Notes: generated by a model from the sequence alone, not told the origin. A DNA stretch of 64,000 nt from Spiroplasma tabanidicola (GCF_009730595.1 NZ_CP046276.1:806001-870000), one strand, 5' to 3'; numbered from the stretch's first letter, positions 11,758 to 22,650 are shown. Numbers and translations are program-made.

Positions 11758-11826
11758 AAATACCTCTTTTACAAATTATTATATATATTTGTTAATAAAT
11801 TTGTAATAAATAATTAATTAATAAAA

Positions 11827-11859
11827 AAACCTAATCCTTCAAAATAACAGATTAGGTTT
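11827..11859 (-). terminator. Intrinsic terminator after the PTS operon
   Basis: A 10-bp perfect stem (AAACCTAATC, 11827-11836, with 11850-11859) with a T-run on the minus-strand side. It closes the sugar-transport operon and separates it from the nuclease/helicase pair. Confidence 0.8.
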
Positions 11860-11876
11860 TTAAAAAATTAATTATT

Positions 11877-12092
11877 TTATAACATTAAAGGACTTATAAT
11901 ACAAAATAATAATATAAATATAGAGCATGTGTAAAATGCAACTGGTAAATTTCTTATGAAGTTACCAAAAAAACCTTTTTTTGTTATGCTTAAACTAAAA
12001 TTTTTTTTGTTAACAATAAATATTTTAATTATTATGCCTATAACCAAAAATATTATAGAAAGTATTAAAGGAACAAAAATTTTAACTAACAT
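11877..12092 (-). CDS. Small two-helix membrane protein
   Basis: A 71-residue hydrophobic protein with two predicted membrane segments flanking a basic loop (VNKKNFSLSITKKG). I chose the ATG at 12092 because a GAGGTG ribosome site sits 7 bases upstream, rather than the upstream in-frame codons. It overlaps the preceding gene by 11 bases and is the last gene of the PTS operon. No family recognised. Confidence 0.55.
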   Translation of the reverse strand: MLVKIFVPLILSIIFLVIGIIIKIFIVNKKNFSLSITKKGFFGNFIRNLPVAFYTCSIFILLFCIISPLML

Positions 12093-12810
12093 ATTTAAAC
12101 ACCTCTTCATAATCATTATTAAATTTAATATTTTTATATTTCACAATCTTTGTATTAACTTCTTCTTTTAAATTTTTTAAAGGTTTTAACAATAATTCAA
12201 AATCTTCAACTTTAATTAGAACATCACTGCCATCTTCATAACTTCTACAAATAACACTTTTTACTTCTATATTTTTACTAATTTTATTAAGCAAATCTAT
12301 TGTTTTTTTTGTATTCAAAGTACAGTTATGATTTAAATAAAAATAACTATTAATATAAGAAAGTATATTTACATATCCTTTTCTTATAATCTCTATTTTT
12401 TGCTCTTTAACAAAAAATATAATAATTTCTTTTTTTCTTAATTCTATATAAACTTCATTTTCTTCTTCTATCAAAGAGTTCAAAAAATCTATTTCAGAAA
12501 TCATCTCTATATTATCTTGTTTTTTTAAATTATATCTATTTACAAACTTAAAGTTTTTTATATTATTTGTTTCTAATAATTTAAATATTCTTACTTCAAA
12601 ATCTTCAAAAGAATTTATTTTTCTATTTTCGCTAAAATTTATAGCTAACATATTTATGTTTTCTTTTAATTTTTCTGTACAACCATCACCTATTTCAATT
12701 ATTTCATTACTTAATAAATTTCTTAGTACCATAGCATTTTCTTTTTTAATAAGTTTTTTACCTTCATAAATATTAATTACATTTCAGTCAGCATCAATTA
12801 TATATCCCAT
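12082..12810 (-). CDS. Unknown protein with weak MreB-like N-terminal pattern
   Basis: A 242-residue soluble protein. The first 80 residues follow the order of an actin-like MreB N terminus: a YEGKKLI strand, an IIEIGDGCTEKL segment where MreB has its VGEEAK-ML motif, an NINMLAIN stretch, and then FEDFEVRIFKLLE where MreB has IADFEVTE-ML. The nucleotide-binding loops of real MreB (GTANT and the later phosphate and adenosine motifs) are not visible, and the protein is about 100 residues shorter. If related, it is a degenerate or repurposed actin fold. The start has a GAGGTGAT ribosome site. Its ATG overlaps the stop of the phosphatase gene (TAATG). Similarity is by eye only. Confidence 0.35.
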
Positions 12811-13310
12811 TATAGATCACCTCAGTTTGTGTTCATTTTATTTGCTATTTCTTTAAATGGGAAATTATTTTCCAAAAATTTATAAACTCCTAAGTTTAAT
12901 TTCATATACGGATAAAAATCTTTTATATATTTTTTTAAAGCCTGTTTAAAATTATCATGTGGTAAAACTTTCATAACAACTAGAAAAATGAATATAGTTG
13001 AAGCACTTCTACTAACACCTAGTTGACAATGAGTGTAAATATTTGTCTTTTCACTATTTTCAATTAGGAATTTAATTGCTGGTACAAACAAATCATTACA
13101 AAAGTCATCAGGATCATGTGAATCTTTCATATTAATAGCCATTTTATCACCACTTAAAATGAAATATTGATTTTTATAGTTATACTCTTTTTTAGAATTT
13201 AAAATATTATAATATATGTCACCTATTTTTAATTCACATTGATGATCAATTAAATTTAAAGAAAATTGATCGCCAAGATAAATGTTATTTAAAATATTTT
13301 TAAAAGGCAT
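12810..13310 (-). CDS. Dual-specificity (cysteine) protein phosphatase
   Basis: A 166-residue protein with the cysteine phosphatase signature HCQLGVSRSAS (C95, R101), typical of dual-specificity phosphatases. An acidic DSHDPDD loop at 63-69 could supply the general acid. The frame ends with a TGA read as Trp (NWGDL-stop). The stop of the PTS gene overlaps its ATG (TAATG), and its own stop overlaps the next gene, so three genes are translationally coupled. The substrate is unknown. In this context a phosphoprotein or phosphosugar linked to PTS control is plausible. Confidence 0.85.
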
Positions 13311-14944
13311 TAGCTTTCAACTCCTAATTTTTCTCTAACTATAGTTGCTATGTTTGTAACTCTTGGTCCATATATTATTTGCATTTGATCACCAATTTCA
13401 GCATATCCATAAGGTTTTGTTTTATCAACCAATTCTTTGTTAAACTTACTTTTATCAAACATGGTTACTCTAAGTCTTGTGACACAATTTGCCATTATTT
13501 TAATATTTTCTGGCCCTCCACAACCATCAATAATGTTTTTTATAAATTCTTCATCATATTCTTCTTTTTTATTTTTTGTACTAGATTTTATTTTTTTATT
13601 TACATTTTCTGATTGATCAACTTTTTTTAAATCTTTACCAATAACAGCAACTTTACCATCTCTACCTGGAGTTTTAAGATTTAGTTTTTTTATCAATATA
13701 AAGAATGTACCGAAATATAATGCCCCCATTATAGGTCCAACTACAAATAAACCTCATACGTTTTGAATTTTATTTCAATTTATGGCATCTACCGCTAATC
13801 AAGTTATTATACCGCTTCCTCGTGTGCTAACTTGAGCAAAATTACATACGTACATAATCATATAAGTGAATCCTGTAAAGAAAACATGGATACCATATAA
13901 TATTGGAGCTGAAAATAAAAATGTGAATTCTAAGGGTTCTGTAGTTCCAGCTAACATTGATGCCAATAAAGCTGATATTATGGCACTACCAACAACTTTT
14001 CTATTTCCTTTTGGAATACAGAAGTACATCGCTAATGCAGCACCTGTTAAACTAAATATATTTGTAGGAAATGTTCCATTAACAATTCAAGTGTCTTTTG
14101 CTTTTATAAATTCTCCTGATCCTAATTTAGCTATAGCAATGTTGTATATTCCTTCAATTTTTTCTCCAGAAGGAGAAATTCATTCTCCACCTACTGATGT
14201 ATAATATAAGAAATAATTTAAAACTTGATGTAATCCAAATGGAATTAAAGCCCTATTTGCGACTCCATACAAAAATGGAGCTCCTGCATCTAAATATTGT
14301 CAAGAATTCCCAACAGCTTTTAAACCTTGAGAGATATATATTCATAAAATACCAAGTGGCATACCAATGATTCAAGCAACCAAAGTTGAAGCAACCGGTG
14401 AAAATCTTGGGCCTCCAAAAAATGATAGAAACTCTGGAAATTTTAATTTATAAGTTAATTTATGTATATAAAATCCTAATAAACCTGCTATCATACCTCC
14501 AAAGGCACTATATTGGAATGATGTTACTCCAAATCTTGTAGAAAGACCAAATTCTTTAGGTGTTTTTAACATCTCTGGATATACACTTTGTAGCATTAAG
14601 TTTGCTGCAAAGTGAATTGCTGCATATGCCATTAATCCAGAAAGTGCTGCTGAAACTTTTTCTGATTTTGCAAGTCCAGCTGCTAATCCAACAGCTACTA
14701 AAAAGTCAATATTAGATATTGCAATCATACCAATGTTTTTTATTGCATCAAATGCAATTTTTACATTTCCTGTATATGTTCCCGCTTGTGTAGCAATTGC
14801 TTGTCCTGCATATCCAATACTACCAATTAACGCTAATAATGGAATAACAGTAACAGGAACTAAAATAGCTCTTCCAAAACCTTCAAGTGAAGAACGTAAT
14901 TTTCCAAAAAAATGTTTGTAATTTATTTTTATACTTTTATTCAT
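13310..14944 (-). CDS. PTS sugar transporter EIICB component
   Basis: A 544-residue phosphotransferase permease of the glucose/maltose/N-acetylglucosamine superfamily. The EIIC membrane domain spans about residues 1-430, with GTTEPLEFTF near 315, the conserved substrate-site region of this superfamily. A lysine-rich linker follows, then an EIIB domain with the phosphorylation cysteine at about 487 in ANCVTRLR. There is no EIIA domain, so phosphate must come from another protein. An RpiR-type regulator lies upstream, 90 bases away. The exact sugar cannot be told. Confidence 0.9.
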
Positions 14945-15034
14945 ACTCTATTTCCTCCTGCTTTAATTATATTTATTTTGCAGGTATTTAAAAAAAGTAT
15001 AAATTTTCTTTTTTTACAATTTATGTAAAATTTA

Positions 15035-15859
15035 TTAATTAATGAAATTATTTGATTTAATTTTACTTTTAAAATGTTTTTTATCTTCATCTATATTTAT
15101 AGACAAAATTAATAATAAAAGATCTATCAAATATAAAAGGTTATATTTTTCAACAAATGGATTAGCCTTATTATTATCAACAAAAAAATTAGTTTCATTA
15201 CTTTTAATAAGAATATCTACTTCTTTATCTAAAAAAAAATTATAAGAACCACAAATAGCTATTATTTTATAAGACTTTTTATTATAAATTGTGTTTAAAT
15301 ATCTATTAATTTTGCTATTATTACCAGATAAAGATATTAATATTACAATGTTATCTTCTACTTCAAAAGCATTAATATCATAAAGTGACGAAAATATTTC
15401 AACAATAAATCCCATTTCAATTAACTGAAAAAATAACAATTGAGCTATAATTTTTGTCTTACCTGTTGCAAATATTTTAATTTTCTTATTAGAGACTAGT
15501 AATGTTTTTGATAGTTTTAGAAAATTTTCAAAATTTAAATCATCGTTTGTTTTTTTGATACTTGTAATTATTTTTTCCAAAAAACTTTGCAATAAAAATG
15601 AATAATCATTATCGTTTTGTTTTTCTTGATCTAAATAAAATTGTTTATCAAGACTAATTTTAAGTTCTTTTAAACCACTAAAACCAAGCTTTTTTAAAGT
15701 TTTTGTAATAGCACTTTGTTCACATTTTATTTTATTAGATATATTTTTTAAAGAGAGTTCTTTATAACTATTTAAATTTTCTAAAATATAATTACTAATT
15801 TCTTTTTCTTGCGGCGATAATTTATTTATTTCATTTAAAAACTTATACTTAACATCCAT
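15035..15859 (-). CDS. MurR/RpiR-family transcriptional regulator
   Basis: A 274-residue regulator. An N-terminal helix-turn-helix domain (about residues 1-75, with LSLKNISNKIKCEQSAITKTLKKLGF) precedes a SIS sugar-phosphate-binding domain (about 110-240, FATGKTK and LISLSGNN). It sits directly upstream of, and co-directional with, the PTS EIICB gene. It probably senses the phosphosugar made by that transporter and controls the operon. Confidence 0.85.
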   Translation of the reverse strand: MDVKYKFLNEINKLSPQEKEISNYILENLNSYKELSLKNISNKIKCEQSAITKTLKKLGFSGLKELKISLDKQFYLDQEKQNDNDYSFLLQSFLEKIITSIKKTNDDLNFENFLKLSKTLLVSNKKIKIFATGKTKIIAQLLFFQLIEMGFIVEIFSSLYDINAFEVEDNIVILISLSGNNSKINRYLNTIYNKKSYKIIAICGSYNFFLDKEVDILIKSNETNFFVDNNKANPFVEKYNLLYLIDLLLLILSINIDEDKKHFKSKIKSNNFIN

Positions 15860-15985
15860 ATTTATTAACTCTTTCTTACTTAATTTTTATTATACATAAT
15901 TACCTTATCTTTTCAAAAGTTTGTAAATTAGTTTATCTAAATAAATTTAGTGCAATTAATTATGCTTTTCAATATTATTTATTAT

Positions 15986-16017
15986 AAAAAAGCACTTTTA
16001 ATTAAAAGTGCTTTTTT
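15986..16017. terminator. Bidirectional terminator
   Basis: A near-perfect palindrome (AAAAAAGCACTTTTA and its complement) flanked by A and T runs. It ends the decayed ABC ATPase gene on the minus strand, with its last base two bases before that gene's stop codon. Confidence 0.8.
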
Positions 16018-16018
16018 A

Positions 16019-16714
16019 TTAAATTTTTCCTTTATAAAACTTATTCATTAAATTTCTTACTGTCCCATATTCTTTTCTAATTTCTTCAATTGTTTTATCT
16101 AGTAAAACTTTATTATCAGAAATTATAATTAAACGATTACACAATTGTTCAATTTCATCAGGGTGATGAGAAACAATTAATAAAGTTTGTTTATTTTTTA
16201 CTTTTTGTTTAAAAAATTCAATTATTTTAAACTGTAATTCTAAATCTAATCCAGTTGTTAATTCATCAAGAATTATAATTTTTGGGTCATTTATTACAGA
16301 TAATAAAGCATTAAATCTTTGTTTTTGTCCTCCACTTAAACCGTTTAGTGGTGTTTTAAAAAATGGCATAACATCAAAAGTTTTATCAAGTTCTAAAAAT
16401 TTTTCTTTTGTAAATTTTGGAAATACACTATAATAAAAATCAATTATATCTTTTGCACAAATTCCAGTTGGTCAATTTCCTTCTTGAAATTGAATCCCAA
16501 TTTCTTATTTTAAATTTTTTTCAATATTTATATTAATTTCTCCTTTAGTAGGGCTTTTAATTTTTGCAATCATTTCTACTAATGTAGTTTTTCCAGCACC
16601 ATTTCTTCCTAAAAAAGCAACAGCTTCACATTTTTCAATATTTAAAGATACATCATCTAATACAATTTTGTTTTTAAATTATTTACATACATTTTTTACT
16701 TCAATTAAACTCAT
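16019..16714 (-). pseudogene. ABC transporter ATP-binding protein, two nonsense codons
   Basis: The frame from MSLIEVKNV to the TAA at 16019 shows a full ABC ATPase: Walker A GRNGAGKTT, signature LSGGQKQR, Walker B IIILDE, H-loop VSHH. Two TAA codons interrupt it, one a few residues into the gene (VCK-stop-FKNK) and one after INIEKNLK. Reading frame and motifs are otherwise intact, so decay looks recent. It pairs with the broken ABC-2 permease upstream. Confidence 0.85.
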
Positions 16715-16731
16715 AAAATAATTCTTCCTTT

Positions 16732-17592
16732 CTAACCTTTTTTATGTCATCTAAATCTTCAGATTCCCAGTGTTGAAAAAGCAATAATTATTAAGATTGA
16801 TCCAAGTACTGGTTGTCATGTACTACTAAAATCTTTAAATAAAGGTACTTCATTATCATCATATCTTCCAATATTAAAACCTGCACTTTCTAAAGTACCA
16901 TTTTTATACTGAGAAAATAACATTATTGAAACTGCATACTTTAAAGGCACAAAATATGTAAATATTCTTATTCCCTCTACTCCTTCATATAATCTTGGAT
17001 CTAACATTGTTCCTGAAAAAAACATACATATCCATTAGAGATATTCCTTGATTTAATCCTTCATCTCCCATTATTCCACCAAGTAAAACTCCAATACTAA
17101 TTGCAATTAAAGAAAGTAAACAAATTGATAAAATAAAATATCCTCAATTCATAGTTTTATATAATATTGCAACATTTTAATTATCAAGAATATATCCAAC
17201 TAATAGTTCTAATAATACTCCAGATCATGTAATTAAAAAATAAAATGCTGCTATACATAATAAGAATAAGGGTTTATTAATAGCTGTGGTTTCTACTCTT
17301 TTTAAAAATATTGAGTTTTTTCATTCTACTATTGTAGAATATAATGAAACAATAATTCATAATGAAGGAAGTACATAATAATTTAATATTGAGCTTCCTG
17401 GTTTACATATTTACTTTAAATAATAAATATAACATTACTGTAAAAAATACTGGAATTACATATGTAAATAATTGTCCTCTAATATTTTTAAAATATGATT
17501 TTTAAATTAATTTAAACAATTCAAAAAAATTCATAAAAGCTTCTTTTTTTATCAAAACTTAAATCGTCTTTAATATTTAAATTTTCCTTCAT
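16732..17592 (-). pseudogene. ABC-2 type permease, multiple frameshifts and stops
   Basis: The start (MKENLNIKDDLSF) and the end (MFFSGTMLDPRLYEG..., then a hydrophobic tail ending in RWHKKG) belong to one membrane permease. Between them the frame is lost several times by stops and shifts, although hydrophobic pieces such as IVSLYS-like and LIAISIG-like stretches survive in different frames. It was the membrane partner of the adjacent ATPase. Confidence 0.7.
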
Positions 17593-17820
17593 AACTTTTA
17601 CTCCTTATAAAATTTTTTAAAATGTTTTATAAGTTGTAAAGTGTGGTGGTTCCTCCATTATTTTACTTAGAAGAAAAATTTTATTTAATTTTATTTTTGC
17701 TTTTAAACTTTTAGTTTTAATAAAGGATCGTATAAAAGCAAATATTTTTGAACTTTTAAAGAAATTAGCTAAAAAACTTAAAAATTTTAATAGTTCATAT
17801 TTAATATATTGTAAAAATTT

Positions 17821-18312
17821 TTAAAATTTCTTTAAAAAATCATATCTAATAATTGCTTTAATAAGTTTAAAACAAAAATAAGCTATTATTGTTGTTACTA
17901 AAAAACAAGCAAAAAAACCAAATGTTTTAATCATAACTAAACTTTCAAAAAAACTAAGATTATCTACCTTTTCTACTTTTAAAGCAAATTGTGTTAATCT
18001 AACTATTAATAATGGTACACATGTATTGATTAGGTTCAATAAAAATAAGACATTATTTTTAACTACATTAAAATTAGAGTTATTATTTTTAGATGCTTTT
18101 AAATATTGTTTAAATTGATAAACAGATTCATATACCATAAATGCTAAAAATAAAACTATAAATAAAACTAATCCAAAATACTTTAAAAAATCAGTTTTAA
18201 ATATGTAATTATTATTTGTATCATAAGGATTAAAAAAGAAATTCAAAAAATATGTCGATAAAGCTATAAACATCGCTAGAATAAACGTTGTTTTTAAAAA
18301 CTTATTTAGAAT
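17821..18312 (-). CDS. Membrane protein, probable ATT start
   Basis: A hydrophobic protein of about 163 residues with four to five predicted membrane helices. The first ATG in frame (18273) has no ribosome site. A strong AAAGGAG lies at about 18318-18324. The frame is open up to it, and five bases after it comes ATT (18310-18312), giving ILNKFLKTTFILAMFIALSTY. I therefore extend the gene to that ATT, which mollicutes can use rarely. Alternatively the original ATG was mutated and the gene is decaying like its neighbours. No family recognised. Confidence 0.45.
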   Translation of the reverse strand: MLNKFLKTTFILAMFIALSTYFLNFFFNPYDTNNNYIFKTDFLKYFGLVLFIVLFLAFMVYESVYQFKQYLKASKNNNSNFNVVKNNVLFLLNLINTCVPLLIVRLTQFALKVEKVDNLSFFESLVMIKTFGFFACFLVTTIIAYFCFKLIKAIIRYDFLKKF

Positions 18313-18532
18313 AATAACTCCTTTGAAATATTTTGAACTTTTTTCTATGAAAACAATTTTTAAAATAAAATAAAAGTTTTTTAGTAAATAAATATTTATT
18401 AATCAGATTATATATATTTAAAAGACTTACCTAAAATTTTATTATTTAGCTTTTTATAATTTCTAAATTGATAAATTAAAGTATTAAAATTTTCTTAAAT
18501 AATATAATTTTGATTATTTAATAAATAATTTT

Positions 18533-18976
18533 TTACATATATATTTTTTCATAATAACTTATATTTGCAATACCATTTAAAACCTTTTCATTACTATATT
18601 CTAATTCTAAATATATTAAACAATTGTTAATATATTTAATATTTTGAAACTCACTTTTTAATAAAATAAATAATCCTAAAATATCTTTATTTGAAGAATA
18701 CAATCGTTTTTTGTTCTGTTCATTACCTGTAGATTTAGCAATTGATTCAATTTGTTCTTACATAGTGTCTGTTATAACATTTATTATTATATTTTTATTA
18801 GTTTTTATATTTTTATATGCATTTGAAGAAGTATTAATTCCAATCATAACAATATCATTTACATTATAAATAGAACTAATTGGAGTAATATTTGTATTTT
18901 TATTTTCATCAATACTTGAAATTATACAAACTGGAAAACCTCAATATAAAGTTTTACTTTTTATTTATTTATACAT
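18533..18976 (-). pseudogene. Flavin-reductase-like (FMN-binding split barrel) remnant
   Basis: A frame of 148 codons with two TAA stops (after MYK and after DTM). It otherwise reads as a flavin reductase-like protein: LYWGFPVCIISSIDENKNTN, PISSIYNVNDIVMIGI, NAYKNIKTNKNIIINV. This follows the usual order of the split-barrel family. It lies between the decayed ABC genes and the alcohol dehydrogenase. Two isolated nonsense codons with the rest well kept suggest recent inactivation. Confidence 0.65.
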
Positions 18977-19081
18977 ATAACAATCCTTTCTATTAGAATA
19001 AATTCTAAATAAATAAAAAATATAATTGAACTAGTAAAATAAGTCAATATGGTTATTTATAATGACTATTAGTATCATTAA

Positions 19082-19118
19082 AAAAACATATAAATAATAA
19101 GATTATTTATATGTTTTT
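19082..19118. terminator. Long terminator hairpin after the alcohol dehydrogenase
   Basis: A 16-bp perfect stem (19082-19097 with 19103-19118) with a 5-base loop and T/A runs on both sides, three bases past the dehydrogenase stop. Likely bidirectional. Confidence 0.8.
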
Positions 19119-19121
19119 AAT

Positions 19122-20168
19122 TTATTCTGGAAATTTAATTAATACTTTTAACGTTTTATTATCTTTTGCATTTTTAAATACATCAAATGCTTTTTCAATA
19201 TCTTCAAAATTAAATTTATGAGATATTAATTTTTCAAAAGGTATTTTATTTTTATTAATGTTTTCAATTAATTCTAGTGAAGAATTAGCATTAACTAATC
19301 CAGTTGTTAAAGTAATGTTTTTTATTCATAAATCTTGTAAATTAAATTCAACAGATTCTCCAAATACTCCAACAATTGCTATATGTCCTGCTGTAGAAAC
19401 TATTTTTTGAGCTAAATCAAAGGTGAATTTTGTACCAATTGCTTCAATAACTACATTTGAGCCTTCATTATTTGTTATTTTCATAATTTCTTTTATAGCT
19501 TCTTCTCCAGTTGCACAAACTATATCAGTTGCGCCATGTTCTTTTGCAAAGTCTAATCTTGATCGATCTAAATCGATCATAATAATTTTTTTAGGATTTA
19601 TTTGTTTTGCTGTCATTAATCCAGCCAATCCAATTGGACCAGCTCCAATTATAGTAACAACATCCCCTTCTTTAATTCGGCCATTTAAAACTCCAATTTC
19701 ATAAGAAGTTGGGAAAATATCACTTATTAAAACATAGTTTTCAAATCCCTTTTTTGGATCAATTTTATGTAATGAATTTGTTGCATGCGGAACTCTTAAA
19801 TATTCTGAATGCGTTCCATTAATTAAATGTCCAAAAATTCATCCTCCATCTTCACAGTGAGATTGACAGTTTGTTGAACAATACTTACATTTTCCACAAC
19901 TAGTAATACATGAAACTATTACTACATCTCCTATTTTTAAGTTAGAAACTTCACTTCCTAATTGTTCAATTCTACCAATACCTTCATGACCTAAAACACA
20001 TCCATCTGGAACTTCAGGAACATCACCTTTAAGAATATGTAAATCTGTTCCACAAATTGTTGTATACATCATTTTTACAATTGCATCAGTTTGCTTTTGT
20101 ATCCCTGGTTTTTCTATTTCTTTTACTACGTATTTTAAATTACTTTTATCAAAACATGCTGCTTTCAT
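19122..20168 (-). CDS. Zinc-dependent alcohol dehydrogenase (MDR family)
   Basis: A 348-residue medium-chain dehydrogenase. Catalytic zinc ligands C39 (ICGTDLH) and H61-E62 (GHEGIG). The structural zinc cluster C91, C94, C97 and C105 (C101 also present) lies in CGKCKYC...C. Rossmann fold GAGPIGL near 175, followed by an acidic MIDLD that suggests NAD rather than NADP. The likely role is reversible oxidation of an alcohol in fermentation. Its own leader contains an inverted repeat (see 20181-20225). Confidence 0.9.
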
Positions 20169-20180
20169 ATATTATTACCT

Positions 20181-20225
20181 CCAAGATTATATTAACACTT
20201 TTTCCAAATGATTAAAATATCTTGG
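20181..20225. promoter_or_regulatory. Inverted repeat upstream of alcohol dehydrogenase
   Basis: CCAAGAT (20181-20187) and its exact complement ATCTTGG (20219-20225) frame an AT-rich centre of 31 bases, and the adjoining bases partly continue the symmetry. It could be an operator or a weak mRNA stem in the leader. The first arm overlaps the ribosome site region (GGAGG) of the dehydrogenase. Confidence 0.3.
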
Positions 20226-20287
20226 AATTTTTTATAAATATATTTTATACAAAAAACTATATAAATATAGGTTTTTTTGACTATAAA

Positions 20288-21070
20288 TTACTCTTCACTT
20301 ATTTCATCATCTTTTAACTCTTTTATATTAATAACTTGATCATCTGGAAAATTTGCAAGTTCATTTATATAATTTAATAAATCCACACCTTTTTTTAAAT
20401 CATTAAAACTATGTTCTTTTACTTTATCAAAGTCTAAATCATCTGCATCTCTTCCTTTAGCAATTTTTTCAAAATGCTTCATACCATCTTTTCCAATTTC
20501 AAAGTTTTCATACTCATCACCATAATTAATCATATAATCTTTTAAAATATGTTGTGTTTTATATTTATATGAAATGATTTTAAAGTTATTTTGATTAAAG
20601 AAAAAATCATACAAATCATATCCTTTAATTAATAAATACTCTTTTAAAATGGGTAAATCATTAAAAATACTTACAAAAAACTCTAAAGCAGCTACTTCTA
20701 AAAACTTTGCCATATATAAGAATTTTTCAATATTATTTTCTTTTACATAATTTGCAACAAATATTGCCAATTCTTCTAATTTTGCTAATAAATCACTTTG
20801 TGTAGATCAATCATCTTTAAATTGATATACAACTTCATTTGAGCTTACAAATTTATTACAGACTTCATCAAATACTAATGTATTTAAACATACTGTATAT
20901 GGAATATCATTAATTGTAATTTTTTCAAATTTTTCTCTAGTTCATTTTGTAAACTGAAATGCTTCAAAATCAATTACACATAAACGTTGAGGTTTTAATC
21001 TATTAATTACTTGAATAGCTGTATTTTTATTAAATGCTAAGTAATAATTCTCTTTTTTAACTAAATGCAT
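20288..21070 (-). CDS. Unknown protein, possible DnaQ-like exonuclease motif
   Basis: A 260-residue acidic protein read through TGA Trp codons. Near the N terminus LCVIDFEAFQF contains D34-x-E36 on a hydrophobic strand, the pattern of motif I of DEDD exonucleases and RNase-H-fold enzymes. I could not find convincing later motifs. The C terminus is very acidic (KELKDDEISEE). It lies between the dehydrogenase and a divergent lipoprotein gene. Function unknown; the nuclease idea is weak. Confidence 0.5.
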
Positions 21071-21220
21071 ATTTTTTCTCCATTTTTTAATTATAAATCA
21101 AAAGTTTATAACAATTTTTTTATTAAAGTTTTTTTATATTATTTTATATTTTTTTATAAATATCAATAGTAATTTCTTTATAAAAAAGATAATATTAATA
21201 TTTAAGGAGTATAGATATAA

Positions 21221-22645
21221 ATGAAAAAATTATTAACATTATTAGCATCAATCGGACTTGTAAGCACAGCTTCAACTGCAATTATTGCATGCAATAACAC
21301 CACACAAGATGTTATTACTGATTTAAATAAAATTTCTAACAAAGATTTAAAAACACTTGTTGGAAAAGATCAAACACCAAGTCTTGAAAGCATTGTACAA
21401 GCAATCAATTGATATAATGACAATATTAGTTTAACAGTTGATGAGGTTGAATTTAGCGGTGAACCTACCACTTCAAAAGCAACTATAAAAGCAAAAGATG
21501 ATGCAAAAATCTTTAAAGGAAAAGTTAATGTAACTTACAATTATAGTGTTGGAAATGCTTTTAGCATTTCAATATTTGAAGATGCAATCAATAACGTTGG
21601 ATTTGGAGCAAGTTTAAGACCAAATAGCTATAATTCAGGCTTTTTAATGTCTTCAAACTTACAAAATAGATTAGTTGTTAAAGATAGTTTAAAAAAATTT
21701 GTTGTAGAACTTGCAAAAAAAGCAAGTAGTTATGTTGCTTTTACAGCAGATCAAATTATGGATATGATAGATATCAATTATAGAGATGGACAAAATAAAT
21801 CAATTATAGAAACAGATAAAGAAACAAAAATTGAAAAACTTTATATAACTGTAAAAGATGGCCACCAAAATGATATTAAAAATTATATATCTTATGGAGT
21901 TGCAAAAATTAATTTAAAAGAACAAATAGACTTAAAAACAGCTGCAACTCAAAAAGATTTAGGAAAAATAACTTTTATAAACATGGATTATGAAGAAGAC
22001 CAAAAATCAAAAATTATTGTAGAATTCATGAATAAAAATTCTAATATCACTGTGGATAATGCCAGTCAATTTTCTATATCAAATTATAATTTAAAAGGTG
22101 GATTTGCAACAATAAATAATGGATTTAACGGTAGTTACACTAATGAAGTTACTGTTAAATTCATTGCTGATATTCAAAATAATGAGAATATTCAAAATTG
22201 AGATTTATCAATTATGAGCAATAGTCCAAATAGCGAAGAATGAACTGATTGAAGTTTTTTTGATGCAATGAAGCTAAAAAAAGATCCTAATTCAAGCGCT
22301 TTAAACGATGATGAATTAACTACTTTAATAAATTATATAATGAGTTTAGAAGATAGCGAACCTTACTCAATGTATTGAATTCAATTTAATGAAGGTAAAA
22401 AATATTTTTTAGATACACAAGGTAGTGGCGAAGAACAAGGTAAAGTTAAATTTAGTGATTTTAAAAATGATTTTTTATCAATATTTGATGTAACTGTTAA
22501 TACAAACGATGTGCCTTCTGAAAACGAAGGACCATTTGATGCAACTGGTTCTATAACAATAGAAGTTAAAAAAGGACAAGAAAATAAATACTTAGATAAA
22601 GGATATATTTTATCTGGTAAATTAAAAACTTGATATAGTGTATAA
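21221..22645 (+). CDS. Lipoprotein, unknown function
   Basis: A 474-residue surface lipoprotein. Signal peptide MKKLLTLLASIGLV with lipobox AIIAC and Cys24, then DLNKISNKDLKTLVGKDQTPSLESI, a repeat-like opening found in related lipoproteins. The remainder is rich in beta-type segments (GSYTNEVTVKF, GSITIEVKKG). An AAGGAG ribosome site precedes the ATG, and a terminator follows the TAA. It is convergent with the giant permease gene and shares that terminator. Confidence 0.8.
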
Positions 22646-22650
22646 AAAGA

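Noticed and set aside
17626-17800. Small open frame on the minus strand before the ABC-2 pseudogene (ending HFTTYKTF)
   Set aside because: No start codon or ribosome site, and no family; it may be debris of the decayed region.
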